Assembly: GCF_001513975.1 (NCBI RefSeq) | Contig: NZ_KQ947984.1 | Location: forward strand, 1,057,338-1,121,337 | DNA from: Streptomyces curacoi | GTDB lineage: Bacteria > Actinomycetota > Actinomycetes > Streptomycetales > Streptomycetaceae | Length of the DNA: 64,000 nt | Reading direction: 5' to 3' | In this document: positions 63,901 through 64,000 of the stretch, piece by piece | Numbering within the stretch: the first letter of the stretch is position 1 | Layout of the letters: every line of letters starts with the position of its first letter | Translations under genes and position numbers: made by a program | Notes under the pieces: model-generated | Told to the model about the DNA's origin: nothing | The model's input: only the letters and a program-made list of their open reading frames with translations | Databases searched by the model: none

Positions 63901-63932
63901 GAAGGGCCCCGGTCGGCTGACCGGGGCCCTTC
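63901..63932. terminator. bidirectional terminator
   Basis: GAAGGGCCCCGGTC-ggct-GACCGGGGCCCTTC, 14-bp perfect stem, between the plus-strand gene ending at 63881 and the minus-strand gene entering from the right. Confidence 0.8.
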
Positions 63933-63949
63933 GTACGTCTGCGGTACGG

Positions 63950-64000
63950 CTACGCCGTCTTCTGCTCGCCCGACCCGCGCCCGCGCGCATCCCGCGGGAT
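63950..64000 (-). CDS. clpX: C-terminal end of a gene cut by the window, probably clpX
   Basis: The last 16 codons of a minus-strand frame, IPRDARGRGSGEQKTA followed by TAG. The IPRD near the end fits the NPTxxPR motif that closes actinobacterial ClpX, and clpX lies next to valS in Streptomyces. The fragment is too short to prove it. Confidence 0.45.
   Translation of the reverse strand: MPRDARGRGSGEQKTA

Overview
The window is a Streptomyces chromosome segment. GC content is very high with strong third-position GC bias. Start codons are often GTG, two-gene GTGA/ATGA overlaps are common, and the order leuS ... nadD ... proA ... proB ... obg-rpmA-rplU ... rne ... pbp2-mreDCB-ndk ... folC-valS is the Streptomyces core order (it runs parallel to the SCO2571-SCO2615 stretch of S. 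coelicolor as I remember it). No rRNA, CRISPR array, prophage or intact insertion sequence was seen. Almost all genes are on the minus strand.

Layout. 1-3.1 kb: leuS on the minus strand, preceded by a 12-codon Leu leader peptide and an attenuator. 3.4-6.4 kb (plus): a diheme-type membrane protein translationally coupled to a NuoF-like/ferredoxin fusion, probably a small membrane electron-transfer module. 6.5-7.6 kb: two identical tRNA-Ala(GGC) genes bracketing two tiny zinc-ribbon genes. 7.7-11.9 kb: nadD, a degenerate LCP protein, rsfS and a histidine phosphatase, plus two small membrane proteins. 12-13.1 kb: an M48 peptidase, then a 110-bp mosaic repeat array. 13.8-19.2 kb: two membrane proteins sharing a cytoplasmic motif, proA, a small unknown gene, a 92-bp tandem repeat and proB.

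19.4-36 kb is the accessory part: a cell-envelope glycopolymer locus. It holds a polysaccharide pyruvyl transferase-family protein, two long TagF-like polymerases, a family-2 glycosyltransferase, a fused CDP-ribitol synthase (cytidylyltransferase plus reductase), a sulfotransferase, a Tat-exported PhoD-type phosphatase and three tandem secreted FG-GAP proteins. Together they predict a poly(polyol phosphate) wall polymer with pyruvyl and/or sulfate decorations and a secreted enzyme able to act on it.

36.2-45.1 kb: obg, rpmA, rplU, a giant RNase E/G, a radical-SAM-linked protein and a membrane protein built from repeated LTPVG(H/R) units. 45.2-50.5 kb: an M20 peptidase beside a truncated AbgT transporter remnant, the radical SAM partner protein and a CYTH-CHAD protein. 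50.6-57.3 kb: the elongation/spore-wall cluster rodA-type, pbp2, mreD, mreC, mreB, with a 27-bp x5 tandem repeat between mreD and pbp2. 57.5-62.8 kb: ndk, DUF4233, folC, valS. The right end has a membrane protein with a low-complexity cytoplasmic tail and the last codons of what is probably clpX.

A pattern across the window is a promoter of the form TAnnnT, six bases, then ATG/GTG in front of at least seven coding starts (leuS leader peptide, 14895, 15592, proA, 50484, folC, valS). These genes are expected to be transcribed as leaderless mRNAs.
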